Positions 1 through 13,200 of a DNA stretch of 40,346 bases are shown here, piece by piece (position 1 is the first letter of the stretch; every line of letters starts with the position of its first letter). Under the pieces are notes generated by a model. The model searched no databases, was not told the origin of the DNA, and worked only from the letters and a program-made list of their open reading frames with translations. This DNA comes from Owenia fusiformis (Eukaryota > Annelida > Polychaeta > Sabellida > Oweniidae), in assembly GCA_903813345.2 (NCBI GenBank), contig CAIIXF020000009.1, positions 4,404,001 through 4,444,346 of the forward strand. The letters run 5' to 3'. The translations under genes were made by a program, and so were the position numbers.

Positions 1-1170
1 GATCACCTATAAGTCCAAAGATATTGTATTATATTGTTATTTTTAGGTTTTGGTTTATGTTGTACCATGTATTAATATAAGAAATTATTATGCAGAATTA
101 TACAACGTATGTATACTCATATATGGAAGTGTTTGTTTCATAAATAGCTGTTTTGGGGGACAAAGGCCTGCATGGTTTGATCTAAGGAAAAATAATAGAA
201 ACATAAATCATTTGATTTGATTTGATTGCAAAAGATGGTCACTGAAAATGTGTTCGGATGTTCAACAGAAAAGTTTGTCATTGCGCCTCTGAAAGGGTGT
301 TAAGATATCTGGTCCAGTAAAATGAACTATACTCGTTTGCAAAGATTGACAAAGGATGTGTCATTATACAGGGGGGGGGGGGGCAAAAATGAAACCTTGC
401 AGCAAGCTATAAATCAGATATTACCCGCATTTGGGCTAATATTCTCACGTGGTACAATGCGAATATTGGAGTTATTCGCTGCTCGAAAAACTTATGAGAC
501 AATTTCATTTTTTCCTGAAAATAAAGACAATCTGGACAGAGTAGTGAACAACATTTGTGTTTCCACTAGTTATCCAGAACCATGAGGCATGTATTGAGCA
601 CAGCATCAATTAATCAGGCATGTCTGTTGTCTGTTGATGCCATGTAACTTCAGATCTGCATTTCATTGCTATGCCATTCTGTTAAACCAATGTATTCCTT
701 CAGTCCTTCATAGATCAAAATGTTGTCATGCAGAGTGGTAATGCTTTGCAAGAACCATTGTGAACTAGTACAGACCGTATTGACACTTAGCTGATAATTA
801 TAAGATTTATATAAGTTATATTTTATATTTGTACATACACTAAAAGTAATGTAGCTGCATAATGGCGCTAGGCCATTTTGGTTAAACCTTTAATATTTCG
901 GGAACAATTTGGGATGTTGATGTCAGTAATAACTATGGCCCCTTATAGATTAAACTGCTTTTTTATGACTGCAAGCATTTGGCTGATAGAGAAAAAGCCC
1001 CAATAACGTCACTGTGGCAATGAAGTCATCATTTACCTCTGTACGTTTAGAAACTCACTGAGAGTTGAACCACCGAATGGACAAAATGCATCCCCATTTG
1101 AATAAAGAGGGCATTAATGTCACCCTAAACTTCAATAATTCGAGTCTACTGACTGACTGATAAGGGCCGA
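1..1170. other. Upstream intergenic sequence, no recognised gene
   Basis: AT-rich DNA with a 13-base G run near 371-383. A frame of 87 codons at 322-585 reads through the G run, has no recognisable domain and no clear splice or promoter context, so I do not call it. No RNA gene or transposon end is recognised. Confidence 0.5.
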
Positions 1171-1176
1171 TGTTTG

Positions 1177-1207
1177 ATTGGTCGACAAACTTAAATTTGC
1201 TTTATAA
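1177..1207 (+). promoter_or_regulatory. Putative core promoter of gene 1 (inverted CCAAT and TATA-like box)
   Basis: ATTGG (inverted CCAAT) lies at 1177-1181 and a TATA-like TTTATAAG at 1201-1208. Transcription starting about 30 bases downstream would leave a 5' leader of only ~20 bases before the ATG at 1248. An in-frame TAG just upstream of that ATG blocks any N-terminal extension within this exon. The placement is inference from motif spacing; an upstream noncoding exon cannot be excluded. Confidence 0.4.
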
Positions 1208-1247
1208 GAAGTAACCTCCACGTTGAACCAATAAGTAGAAATTTGAA

Positions 1248-1250
1248 ATG
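1248..1250 (+). CDS. Gene 1 coding exon 1 (ATG only)
   Basis: The initiator codon is directly followed by the donor GTAAGA (phase 0), so the whole coding content is the start codon. The next exon has no usable upstream Met, and TAG precedes this ATG in frame. Another promoter or exon could supply a longer signal peptide. Confidence 0.7.
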
Positions 1251-4200
1251 GTAAGAATGTGTAGTATATGTATATATTCGGCTTAGATATTGTTGAAAAT
1301 GTATTTCAAAACAACATGTATTTTATTTAATTTCTCCTACAACTTCACATGACTCATTTGTCGCTAAATTTCTGACAGTTCAAGGTTTCTATATTCGCAT
1401 TTGTTCAACATTTATTTATCTAACGTATTTCCATTTTCTAGATTTCGTTAGTACTGTTGTTGGCTGTCGGGGCATTAGCAGGTTAGTCTTTACGGTGCTA
1501 AAGTAATAAAAGAAACGCCCTACACTGAAAATAATTAATTTAGTTAAGGGAGCACCTTTTCGAGTGATTTGATCTGATTTGATGAAACTTCTATGAAATT
1601 AAGTGTTGTTGTTCACCAATGCTCTATTTTACCTGGCTCTCTTTTTATAACAACACCGAGTTCAAGGAAAGGTCAAAGTTATTGAAAATCCCATCAAATA
1701 TGTACATGTCATGATTAAGCTAGAAAATTCGCTCAATACCTTTAGGGCCCAGTTGCCGCTACACCGAATGGGATACATGGAGTGAATGTACACCAAACGA
1801 AAGATGTATGCCAAAAGACAGACAAACACACGCACGATTCTCGTTCAAACCAGACCCATTTAAGCGGTATAGAGACGCTGGTAGAATCATGGGAGAGAGA
1901 ATGATGGCCTACAAAGAACAGCTTTGGTCCGCACCAAACACAGAAAACACGATGGAAAGTATCGTAGGAGCTGCCGTTCCTTGCTCAGGCGGTAAGGTTT
2001 CTTATGAGTAGCCCCGTTCAGATTTTATTATACCATCCTATGAAGTATGCAAGTATTGATATCGGCTTATGGGAGGATATTGATATTGATAGAGTCCATT
2101 TCACTGTTTAACTGAGTCAGTAAAAGCAAAAAAATAAGAAATCAAAATATCATTTTGCAATAATATATGGAAAAATATATTCCTATTGTACATGAATGAT
2201 ATTTGTATATCTTGGATTGCTTTTAGTTTGGCTTATAAAGTGTGTGGTCTCTTATATTTGGATGCTTCTCTGCCATGTTATTTTCAATAAGATTAACATG
2301 GCTGAAATTCTTCAAATTACAAGACGGCACAGGCTTATTGCACAAAAAACTAAAAAATCTACAAATGTCATTCATGTACATTATGAATATACTTTTCCAT
2401 ATATTATTGCACAATGGTCTCCCAATTTCTTATTTTTGCCGTTCTACTGACGCAATGAAGCAGTGAAATGGACTCTAGTGTTCATAATAAATTACTAAAA
2501 TGTAAACTGATGACGACCTAGATGGTCATCCGCATTGCTTTCCAAATGTTTACAATCTAAAAAATAGTTTAATAAGTAATAAATATGTGAATGGTTATTC
2601 ATTGTAGGTTCAGCCAGTGGATTCAGATGTCAGAACGTTGACCTCCAATCTTACTTGAGTCTATCAGCTTTGGGTGCAACGTATGTATAACACTATACCC
2701 TTCGCAAGTGTGATTGATTGGCTTCCTTGACTCTACCAATGCATCACTAATCTTACCAACCAGTCAGAGACTTTCATCACTTTCATGCGTGTTGTTAACT
2801 ATGGCATAGTCGTCATATGAATATCAAATAATTTACAGTATGGATTGAATTATAACATTACACCTGTGCTATTTTAGACAGCTAACCAATATGCGTTAAA
2901 AACTGTGTTGCAATGTCTTTTCTATGTCACTACCAAGAGTGGCGACATTGTTACAGCCTCCAAATTTTTTGTGCACGTCTGTAACAAATGGCAGGTAGTG
3001 ACATTTGGCACTGGTTTGTTACTTGGTGAGAGTCAGAAATTCTGGCTTCAGGCTTGCATTGTATGGACACGGGGTGTGCATGAAATCAGTGAAAAGAAAA
3101 TTAAATTTCAGTGCAAGTGGCGCCAGGGGTAACGATATTTGGGGATGGACTGACCCAGTTACGAATGACGAGATCGTTGTTATGGGAACCAACCAAGGGA
3201 CGTCGTTTGTGAGAATCACAGATCCCGTTAACCCCCAAGTTGTCGCCTGGCTACCAACTCACACTTCGTCTAGCAGCTGGAGAGACATGAAGGTCGTTAA
3301 TGACCATGCCTTCATTGGTTCAGAGGCCGCTGGCCATGGATTGCAGGTAAAACTTTCACTAAAATGATTTTTGTTGGAATCTTAAATGTCCTTGGTTGAT
3401 CAAAAACTATCAATTATAAACGAAATTTGTCCTTTCCTTTTGGCAAGTCAGGGTACACATTATCATATGGTGGTTATATAAGTTATTTATAATTTGATGT
3501 ATCTTGTTACTTGCTATATGACAGGTGTTTGATCTTACAAGACTTCGTGGCCAGACAAACATGGGCACTGTCAGCGCTGATGCTCATTATGGCCAGTTTG
3601 GCAATTCCCATAACATCGTATCAAACCCAGAGAGCAACACCATCTTTGTCGTGGGAGCAACTAATGACAACCGCGGTTGCCGCGGTAAGCATTTTGATAT
3701 TCCACAATACATGATAAAAAGATGGCTCCATGCTATGACATACAAGCAATGAGTTGACAAAATCTTTTTATCCCGTATGGCTTCGGCATCGATGGCCGGT
3801 GCTTCCAATGTCACACTGGTAGACTAGTTCATACTGGATATTATTCTTTACTTAGTAGTGTTATAGGTAAATAACATGCAGGAATATAATTGATATCTGA
3901 AGTGAGCGGGTGGTATATATATCACCCGCTCATCAGATCTACGACGTCAGAAATTCAGAGAGTAGATACTGAACCAGGGGACTTGACTATGCGTAAACCC
4001 TCATACGTATGAATAGTATAAGTAGTATAAGTAAAGAATGAATCAGTTATTAATGCTTGATTTTGATACAGGGTATATCACTAGGTAAATACAATTTATT
4101 CTGATTCTAACAGTTTGCCGTCAGGGAGCCTAATTAGTACAATTAAATGATAATTTAATTAGCCTTAAGAAAGGGATATGTTTCATAACTTACATAGAAA

Positions 4201-7200
4201 CATCCCTTAATTAGCTTAATTAGGCTAATTATCTATTGATTCTTATTAAATTAAGGTGGGACATATGCCCTAAAGATGTTTTATTGTTTGGCTTACCTTA
4301 TTATGTTCAATTGTTATCTACTTTATTTACCCTATATTTCTTGGTTCAAGGGTGGGTTGTGGGTTGTTTTCAGTAGTCATACTTCTTTGAAGTTCAGTGG
4401 AATAATGAATTTCCAGTTACCTCGTGACCTTGACATCAGTCATGTGATCTTTGTCCAGGGGATTGATCATTCTTACTTCATTTATTCTATACTTTCATTA
4501 TGTACTACTCCCCTCAACAAACTGTTTATAGTTTCATAAATCCAATTATTGAATAATTATTATATATATTGTATTTCCCTCAGATATACCCTGTATCAAA
4601 AACCTCCCATTAAATAACCTATATTCAATGAGCCAGACAAATAAAGAAGTTAAAGGTATGGAACACATGGATAGAGACACATTTGCACTCATACTTTCAT
4701 TCCGACCTAGTTTACCCCTGTATTTAACATGGACTTTATTATGATACGACGTCATGATCACATTATCTGTAGAAAAGTTGACTTACTAGTCTATGACCTT
4801 ATGTCACTCTTGCTTGCTTATTTTAAGCTGGTCTCCACATGGTTGACGTAAGCAACCCAAAAAATCCGACGTTCGCTGGTTGTTTCTCTGCAGATGGCTA
4901 CACCCATGACGCTCAATGTCACTTCTATAACGGACCTGATACCACCTATAGGGGTAAGAACAGTTTGGTAAATAACGTTAAGGTGAAGCAAGTCTTCTTT
5001 GTTCAAAACTTGGAGAATTTTAAAGTAAATTTGCTCATCTTGCTCGTTCAAGAAATCTTATTCTAACTGTACTTCTATTTTTGGGGTGTTCCCCTTTCAG
5101 CTTCTTATAGATATAAATATGTCTATATAATCTCCACTAGATTTGATGATTCTAACTCTTGGCAGTGATAATGTCATATTATTTCACACAAATGTTATAA
5201 TAGTTACCGGGAGTTAAAGTACTGAACACAATCATAATTGACCAAACGTAAGTAATTACTGATAGTATCATCATCAATTTGTGTTGGTATCATCCTAAAC
5301 GATGCCGTAGAACAATACGAATGAATACACAAGGAGCTCGCGCGTATCAAACTCAAGACCTCATGATTTAGACGAATAAAAATATTCTTATAATAATATA
5401 CTAATTTAATTTGAGCATTTATAACATTAATTTGAACCATTTTGTACAAAGGCCGTGAAATTTGCTATAACTACAATGAAGATGCCCTTACTATCGTTGA
5501 TGTCACGAACAAAGCAAGTCCCGTTGAGATATCATCGACCTCATACGTCGGCTATGCTTACACTCATCAGGTACGTCCCGCATGTTGGTCACTCTAAGAT
5601 ACGCATGTGTACCTAACCCTACTATCACACCAAACTAGTTCTCACTACGTTCTTGAAAATGGGTTTAAACTGTGCACGAATGGATTTGACGTACTAAGAA
5701 CCCACTAAGAACCATTTGGGATCTGTTTACAAACTTCATGAAACTACTAGAACGAGTAGGTCCTCCAGCACTTAGAGCATGCTCAAAATTTTCTGGTGAT
5801 CGTCAAAACGTTGCCGAATCGGTTTTAAACTGTGTGCGAACTGAATGAACGTAGCTACAACGTTCTACGGTCTGTTTACGAACTTCATGGACTTTCCCGG
5901 ACGGGGTATGTGATTTAGAATTTTGAATCGATTCAAAATTGGATGGCGACCATACCGTTCTGTAATCAGGTCACGATGACCTTCTAGACTAAGGGACGGT
6001 TTATACTACGTTGCACACCGACGTGGTGCGACCTGAACGAACTGCGAATGAGATGGACGTATTGAAGACTGTTTATGAACGAAGTAGCTAATTATTTTAG
6101 ACATATATCTCGACCGCAGCCAGATTGAGCCCGTTTTACGACATTTTCGTAGGACTGGCAAGACTGGTAAGGGCGTCATTAGGGTGGTCCAAAATATGGC
6201 GAAAAACCAACTTTCTTTCGGATCATCTTCCTCATTTGACTTACTGTTGTCCATGACCTAAAACACCTGCACACCAAATTTTGAGACCCAAATCCCATGG
6301 GAAATTTACCCACGCTTCGACTGAAAAATTCGGTTATTTCATGATTTTTTGCTATTTTCGATAAATTGCCATCTCCTTTTTCCTGGTATAAAATGTTTCT
6401 ATTTTTTCATAATAAACATTTTTGTAGGACTCTTTATTACCTTATAATACTAGGAGCCCAAACACCAAATTTTGAGACCCAAATCCCATGTGAAATTTAC
6501 CCATGCTTTGACTGAAAAATTGTGATTTTCACAGTTTTGTCCGATTTTCAATAGATTACTGTCTCCATTTTCCTGGTATAATATGTTTCTATTTTTTCAT
6601 AATAAATATTTTTGGATGACTCTTTATTACTTCATAATACTAGGAACCCATACACCAAATTTTGAGACCCAAATCCCATGGGAAATTTACCCATGGTTTG
6701 ACTGAAAAATTGTGATTTTCACATTTTTTCCGATTTTCAATAAATTGCTGTCTCCATTTTCCTGGTACGATATGTTTTTATAATAAACATTTTTGAGGAC
6801 TCTTTATTACTTCATAATACTAAAATCTCATACACCAAATATCCACCAAATTTTCAGACCCAAATCCAATGAGAACGTTACCCATGCTTTGACTGAAAAC
6901 TGGTGCTTATGATAGCTTATGATGTCTGTTTTAGGGGCATAATATGTTAATAAACATTATGGTAATTCCTTCTTAATCCAAAGAAACACCTAAATATCAA
7001 GACTTTAAGTCTTATTGAAAGGCGACAAATTCAGTAGTTTGGGGAAAATTTAGGATCTTTTACTTGTACATTTATATACTGTGGTTAATATTAAGAAGTG
7101 ATGACTCGACAGCAACTCAAATGCCTTGAAGATTTGGTTTGTTGGTTTCAGTAGGGATACATCACAGGACTTTGTTTGGATTTGTGTGAGATGTCATATT

Positions 7201-10200
7201 CTTTCTCACATCTTTGCAGGGTAAGGTCAAATATCAAATCTGTTTTTCTTTGGAGAAATGATTTTTTGATTGATCAATGTATCAATGGCATGGTCTCTGT
7301 TGTAACCAGTAAGCCTGTACCAAATCTTCAAGGGATTCAAGCTTCCACTGAGCTTTGTCATTTCTCTGAAAATGTTCATGCCCTGAAAGTACACAATGTA
7401 GAAGATAGGAAGAGCAATGAGAAACACTTAAGGTAATTCTGTATGTTCAGAAATTTTAAGTGGAGTCCAATGTTATTTCTGGAACTCATTCCATACTTGG
7501 TCAGCTCTTTCAATTTTACACTGAGTTCAAATATGTATTTAGATTATTAGTTGATGGTTAGTTATTTTCTATAATGTACTATGTGCTATGTTTTTACACT
7601 GTTTGTGCATCTGAATGGAATGAGTTATGTGTTCCTGAAAAAACACGGGGCTCCAATTAAGAAGCCATTAAAACGGAAAATAAGGAATTACCTTAAAGTA
7701 CTATATAACCATCTTTCACGATGTAACGTATGTAAGGTCAAACAGGATAATTAAGACAGCGTGTAATACAATTTATTACAAATTGCACATCACACAACAA
7801 TGATATGGTGCTCTAAACGACAAAAATCAAAAGTATATGATCAAAGCAAACGTGAATTTCCCATGGGGTTCAGGTCTAAATGTATGGGTTCCTAGTATTA
7901 AGAATGTATTAATGTCCTCCTAAAATGTTTAAAAACTAAATATAAGATTAATGTTGATCTATTGAAAATAGGAGAAAATTCGCAGAAAATCACAAATTTT
8001 TGGTTGAAGCATGAATTAATTTCTCATGGGGCCAGGGTCTCAAAATTTGGTGCATATTTGGGGTATGGGTTCCTCGTATTATGAAGTAATAAAGAGTCCT
8101 CCCAAAATATTTATTATAAAAAATAGAAACATATAATACCAGGAAATAGAGATGTATTGTATTGTATATTTTTATTATTATGAGCTTTATTAGACTCCAG
8201 ATGTAAATCTGGAGTCTACACTGTTGCTCATAAATATGGAATATTAGATTTGTCAGATAAGAATTCAAGTTTTGGATGAAAACAACTTTTATTTGGAGTC
8301 GTTTAAGCAAATAATTTTCTAGGCAAATCATAAACACATATTTAATCTACAAATCAACATTTTTTAGGGAAAAAATATCTACATTTAAGTTTAGAAATTT
8401 GCTGGCGTTTAAAATGGGGTAGTCTAAAAAATTTTGCATTTTTAAAACACCCCGATCCAAATTTTAATGTAAAGTGGATCAAACAAACTAAACACCAGGT
8501 CATGAAGATGAATTACTCCTCTAGCCCATAACACCACTAATATGCAGTATTTCTTCCTGGTGCTGCAATCAGAGTATCCATCTCGCGGGGCCCGCTGTCA
8601 ATGATATGTCTGACCTGTCTACGCGAAATAAGGTCCCACTACTCAATCAGAGGAGTATTTAACTCTGCTAAATTTTGAGATAGGGGATCCATGTGACAAA
8701 TTTCGCTGTCAGTTTCATCCCACATGTGCTCTGCGAGAGCCTGATCAGGTGACTTTGGTGCCTATGGTAGCTGCTCCACATTGCCTGCCCTGGGGAAATC
8801 CTGCATAATGAAGCTATCATACGCATCAGCTTCATCATGCTGCATTTTAAAGTTACACCCAAACACTCTATTTGCATGTGGTACTAGATGTAGATCCAAA
8901 AGGTCACCGTACCTCTCACCGCTGACATTACAGTTGAGACTCACCAAGGGGGTGCGACTCTCCTTGGTGAACACCACCTCAAATATGAACAGAGCCACCT
9001 CCACGAGTACTTTTAATAACAATCAGTTTTATGTGCAAATATGAGGAGAAAATCGGGAGGCAATAAACATTCTTTAACTTATTTTTACCATTTGTAAGAA
9101 TTATACCAAACAATTAATAATTGTAAAATATTCCATATTTATGAGCAACAGTGTATTGTTTTCGTCAGTATTCTTATTAGACTCCAGATGTCAATCTGGA
9201 GTCTATTGTTTTTGCCAGTATTCTTCTTCTTCTTCTTCTTCTTCTTATTAGACTCCAGATTGAAAATCTGGAGTCTATTGTTTTTGCCAGTATTCTTCTT
9301 ATTAGACTCCAGATGAAATCTGGAGTCTATTGTTTTTGCCATTATTGTTTATTCTTATTATTCTTATACTGATCACGTTTTCTCAACAACTATAAGGTAT
9401 CTTTTCAAGACAATTATATGGTCAATTAAGGTTCAGTATCTAGTTGGTGGGAAATGGGGTCAAATTTTTATCTAGGTCAAAGGTCAAGAACTAGGTCAAA
9501 TCTTACATTTTCAACCTTCTGTCTATTATCTTCGTCGTTATTTATCGAAACGTCTTCATCTTTTTTTCATCATGTAGCTTAGAAACAGCCCTTTCATAAT
9601 GTGCCATCCGTTTTTTGATTGCTCTTACCGATTTTGAAATATGGCGTCCAAAAAGTAGGTCGGAACAAAAGTTCTCCAAATTCAACATGTGAGTTATGAA
9701 ATAAGTGTAGAATGATCTCAGGAATCCGAATCTGCAAACTAAATTTGAATCAGACTTTCGGTTCGAAAGTTATGGCGTTTTGAAAGCTCAAAAATCGCTA
9801 AATTTGGTGCCCATGTTAAGTCAATGGGAAAAAAGATTTTTTTGAAGTGAAAAATACGTAATATGGACTGAGTTCAGCTAAATATAATGAAAGCTTTTAA
9901 AAGAATGGGACTTCAAAAGCCATCTAGCTTCAAAATTTGGACACCAAAATGCCTAGGTCAAAATCTAGGTCAAATTCAAAGTTTTTCCTTATTTTTGCGA
10001 TTCTGACACTACACTTTAATTATATTCTTCGAAATTGTGTATACATGTAACCAAGACTGTGCTAATAGTGTTAGCCTTTTGCCGTCGGAAAGTATTTTGA
10101 CCCACTTTTGAGATATGGTGTCCGAAAAGTAGGTCAAAATAAAAAGTTCTCCAAATTTAACGTTTGAGTTATGAATTAAGTATAGAATTTTCTCAGAAAT

Positions 10201-13200
10201 CCGAATCTGCAAACTAAATTTCGATCCGACTCCCGGTTCCGAATTTATGGCGTGTTCAAAAAGTAGGTCAAAATAAAAATTCGCCAAATTTAACGTATGA
10301 GTTATGAATTAGTGGTAGAATTTTGTCAGGAATCCGAATCTTCAAACCAAATTTCGATCCGACTTCGGGTTTGGAAGTTATGGCGTTTTGAAATTTCGGA
10401 AAAATCGATCTGATGGTATCCTGATAGAAAGTCAAGAGTAGAGAAGAAACTATTGAAAAATTCATCCATCCTTCCTATCTGATCCTATCCTATCCTTCCT
10501 ATCTATCCTTCCTTCGTATCTTTTCCTTCCTATCCTATCCTATCATATCCTTTCTACCTATTCTATTCTATTCTATTCTATACTGCTTTCTTGTTCTATC
10601 CTATTGTTCCTTCCTATTTTCTCCTATCCTACCTTGCTATTTTATTCATCCATCTTTTTCGGGATGACTCAGCTTATTCTGGATGACTCGGCTAAAAATG
10701 GTCTAAATCTGGAGTCTGAAATTGAACTTCGTTCAATTTCCAAAGTCTAGTTATTATTATTATTATTTTTCTTTAAGAGTTTTTTCAATAACTATAAGGT
10801 ATCCAGTAAAGATCATAATACAGTCTATTTAGGTTCAGTATCTAGTTGATGGGAAATTGGGTCAAATTTTTATCTAGGTCAAAGGTCAAGAACTAGGTCA
10901 AATCCAGTACTTTGTCACTTTTTTCGATTTTCTCGGTCGTCCTTCAATATTTTTGATCCGGGTTTTTTTCATCGTGTTCCGAATGAAAAAGTAGGTTAGG
11001 ACATTGTCGATTTTATTTTTTGATATCTCTTACCGATTTTGAGATATGCCGTCCGGAAAGAAGGTCAGAACAAAAAGTTCTCCAAATTCAACATGCGAGT
11101 TATGGAATAAGTGTAGAATGATCTCAGGAATCTGAATCTGCAAACCAAATTTAAATCTGACTTCCGGTTCGGAAGTTATATCGTTTTAAAAGCTCAAAAA
11201 TCGCTAAATTTGGTGCCCATGTTAAATCAATGGGAAAAAAAGATTTTTTTGAAGTGAAAAATACGAAATATAGACTGAGTTCAGCTTAATTTAATGAAAG
11301 CTTTTAAAAGAAGTGGACCTAAAAAGCCATCTAGCTTCAAAATTTGGACACAAAAATGCCTAGGTCAAAATCTAGGTCAAATTCAAAGGTTTTCCTTATT
11401 TTTGCGATTCTGACACTACACTTCAATAATATTCTTCGAAATTATGTATACATGTAGCCAAGAGTGTGCTAATAGTGTTAGCCTTTTGCCGTCAGAAAGT
11501 ATTTTGACCCACTTTTGAGATATGGTGTCCGAAAAGTAGGTCAAAATAAAAAGTTCTCCAAATTTAACGTTTGAGTTATGAATTAAGAATAGAATTTTCT
11601 CAGAAATCCGAATCTGTAAACCAAATTTCGATCCGACTTCCGGTTCTGAAGTTATGGCGTGTCCAAAAAGTAGGTCAAAATAAAAATTCGCCAAATTTAA
11701 TGAATGAGTTATGAATTAGGGGTAGAATTTTGTCAGGAATCCGAATCTTTAAATCAAATTTAGATCCGACTTCCGGTTCGGAAGTTATGGCGTTTTTAAA
11801 TTTCGGAAAAACTATCTGATGGTATCCTGATAGAAAGTCAAGAGTAGAGAAGAAAATATTGAAAAATTCATCCATCCTTTCTATCTGATCCTATCCTATC
11901 CTATCCTTCCTTCGTATCCTTTCCTTACTATCCTCTCCTATCATATCCTTTCTTCCTATTCTGTTCTATCCTTCTTTCTTATTCTATCCTATCGTTCCTT
12001 CCCATTCTATCCTATCCTACCTTCCTGTTTTATCCATCCATCTTATTCTGGATGACTCAGCTTATTCTGGATCACTCGGCTTATTTTAGATGACTGGGCT
12101 TAAAAAAGTCTGGATCTGGAGTCTGAAATTGAACTTCGTTCAATTTCCCAAGTCTAGTTATTATTTTTCTTTAAGAGTTTTTTCAATAACTATAAGGTAT
12201 CCAGTAAAGACCATTATACAGTTCATTTAGGTTCAGTATCTAGTTGGTGGGAAATTGGGTCAAATTTTTATCTAGGTCAAAGGTCAAGAACTAGGTCAAA
12301 TCCAGTACTTTGTCACTTTTTTCGATTTTCTCAGTCGTCCTTCAATATTTTTGATCCGGGTTTTTTTCATTGTGTTCCTCATAAAAAAGTAGAAAATCTA
12401 GGGTCGATTTAGTTTTTTGGTATCTCAAACCAATTTCGAGATATCAGTGTCCGAAAACGAGGTCCAAAAAAAAGTTCTCCGAATCCAATGTCCAGGATAT
12501 CAGTCCTATAGGAGATTTTCTCAGGATTCGGAATCTGAAAACCAAATTTCGATTTGACTTCCGGTTCAGAAGTTATGGCGTTTTGAAAATTCAAAAATCG
12601 CTAAATTTGGTACCCCATGTTAATTCAATGGGAAAAAATATTTTTTTGAAGTGTAAAATACGAGATACAGACTAAGCACAGCTAAACATAATGGAAGCCC
12701 ATAAAAGAAAGGGACCTCAAAACCTTCTTTTCATAAAAATTTGGACACCAAAATGCCTAGGTCAAAATCTAGGTCAAATTCAAAGTTTTTCCTTATTTTT
12801 GCGATTCTGACACTACAGATTAATTATATTCTTCAAAATTTTGTATACATGTAGCCAAGAGTGTGCTAATAGTGTTAGCCTTTTGCCGTCAGAAAGTATT
12901 TTGCCCCACTTTTGAAATATGGTGTCCGAAAAGTAGGTCAAAATAAAAAATTCTCCAAATTTAACGTTTGAGTTATGAATTAAGTATAGAATTTTCTCAG
13001 AAATCCGAATCTGCAAATCAAATTTCGATCCGACTTCCTGTTCGGAAGTTATGACATTTTGAAAGCTCAAAAATCGCTAAATTTGGTGCCCCATGTTATG
13101 TCAATGGGAAAAAAGATTTTTTTGAAGTGTAAAATTCGAGATATAGACTAAGTACAGCTTAAAATAATGAAAGCCTATGAAAGAAAGGGACCTCGAAGGC

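Noticed and set aside
322-585. 87-codon open frame reading through a G run
   Set aside because: The homopolymer makes the frame unreliable, there is no recognisable domain, signal or splice context, and composition is that of surrounding noncoding DNA.
3780-3870. Possible extra exon after exon 6 (GFGIDGRCFQCH-like reading)
   Set aside because: Exons 6 and 7 join in phase and in the expected family order (CR then GLHMVDV), so no exon is missing here.
9179-9328. Regular short hairpins resembling a CRISPR array
   Set aside because: Stems are repeated with TATTG spacers that are also repeated, in a eukaryotic intron; they are transposon 5' modules.
9139-9342. Open frame rich in Lys on the minus strand
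   Set aside because: Translation of the CTT microsatellite and hairpin modules, not a gene.
10465-10655. TATCC-rich tract as a telomere-like repeat
   Set aside because: Irregular, short, internal to each unit; does not match a telomeric hexamer.
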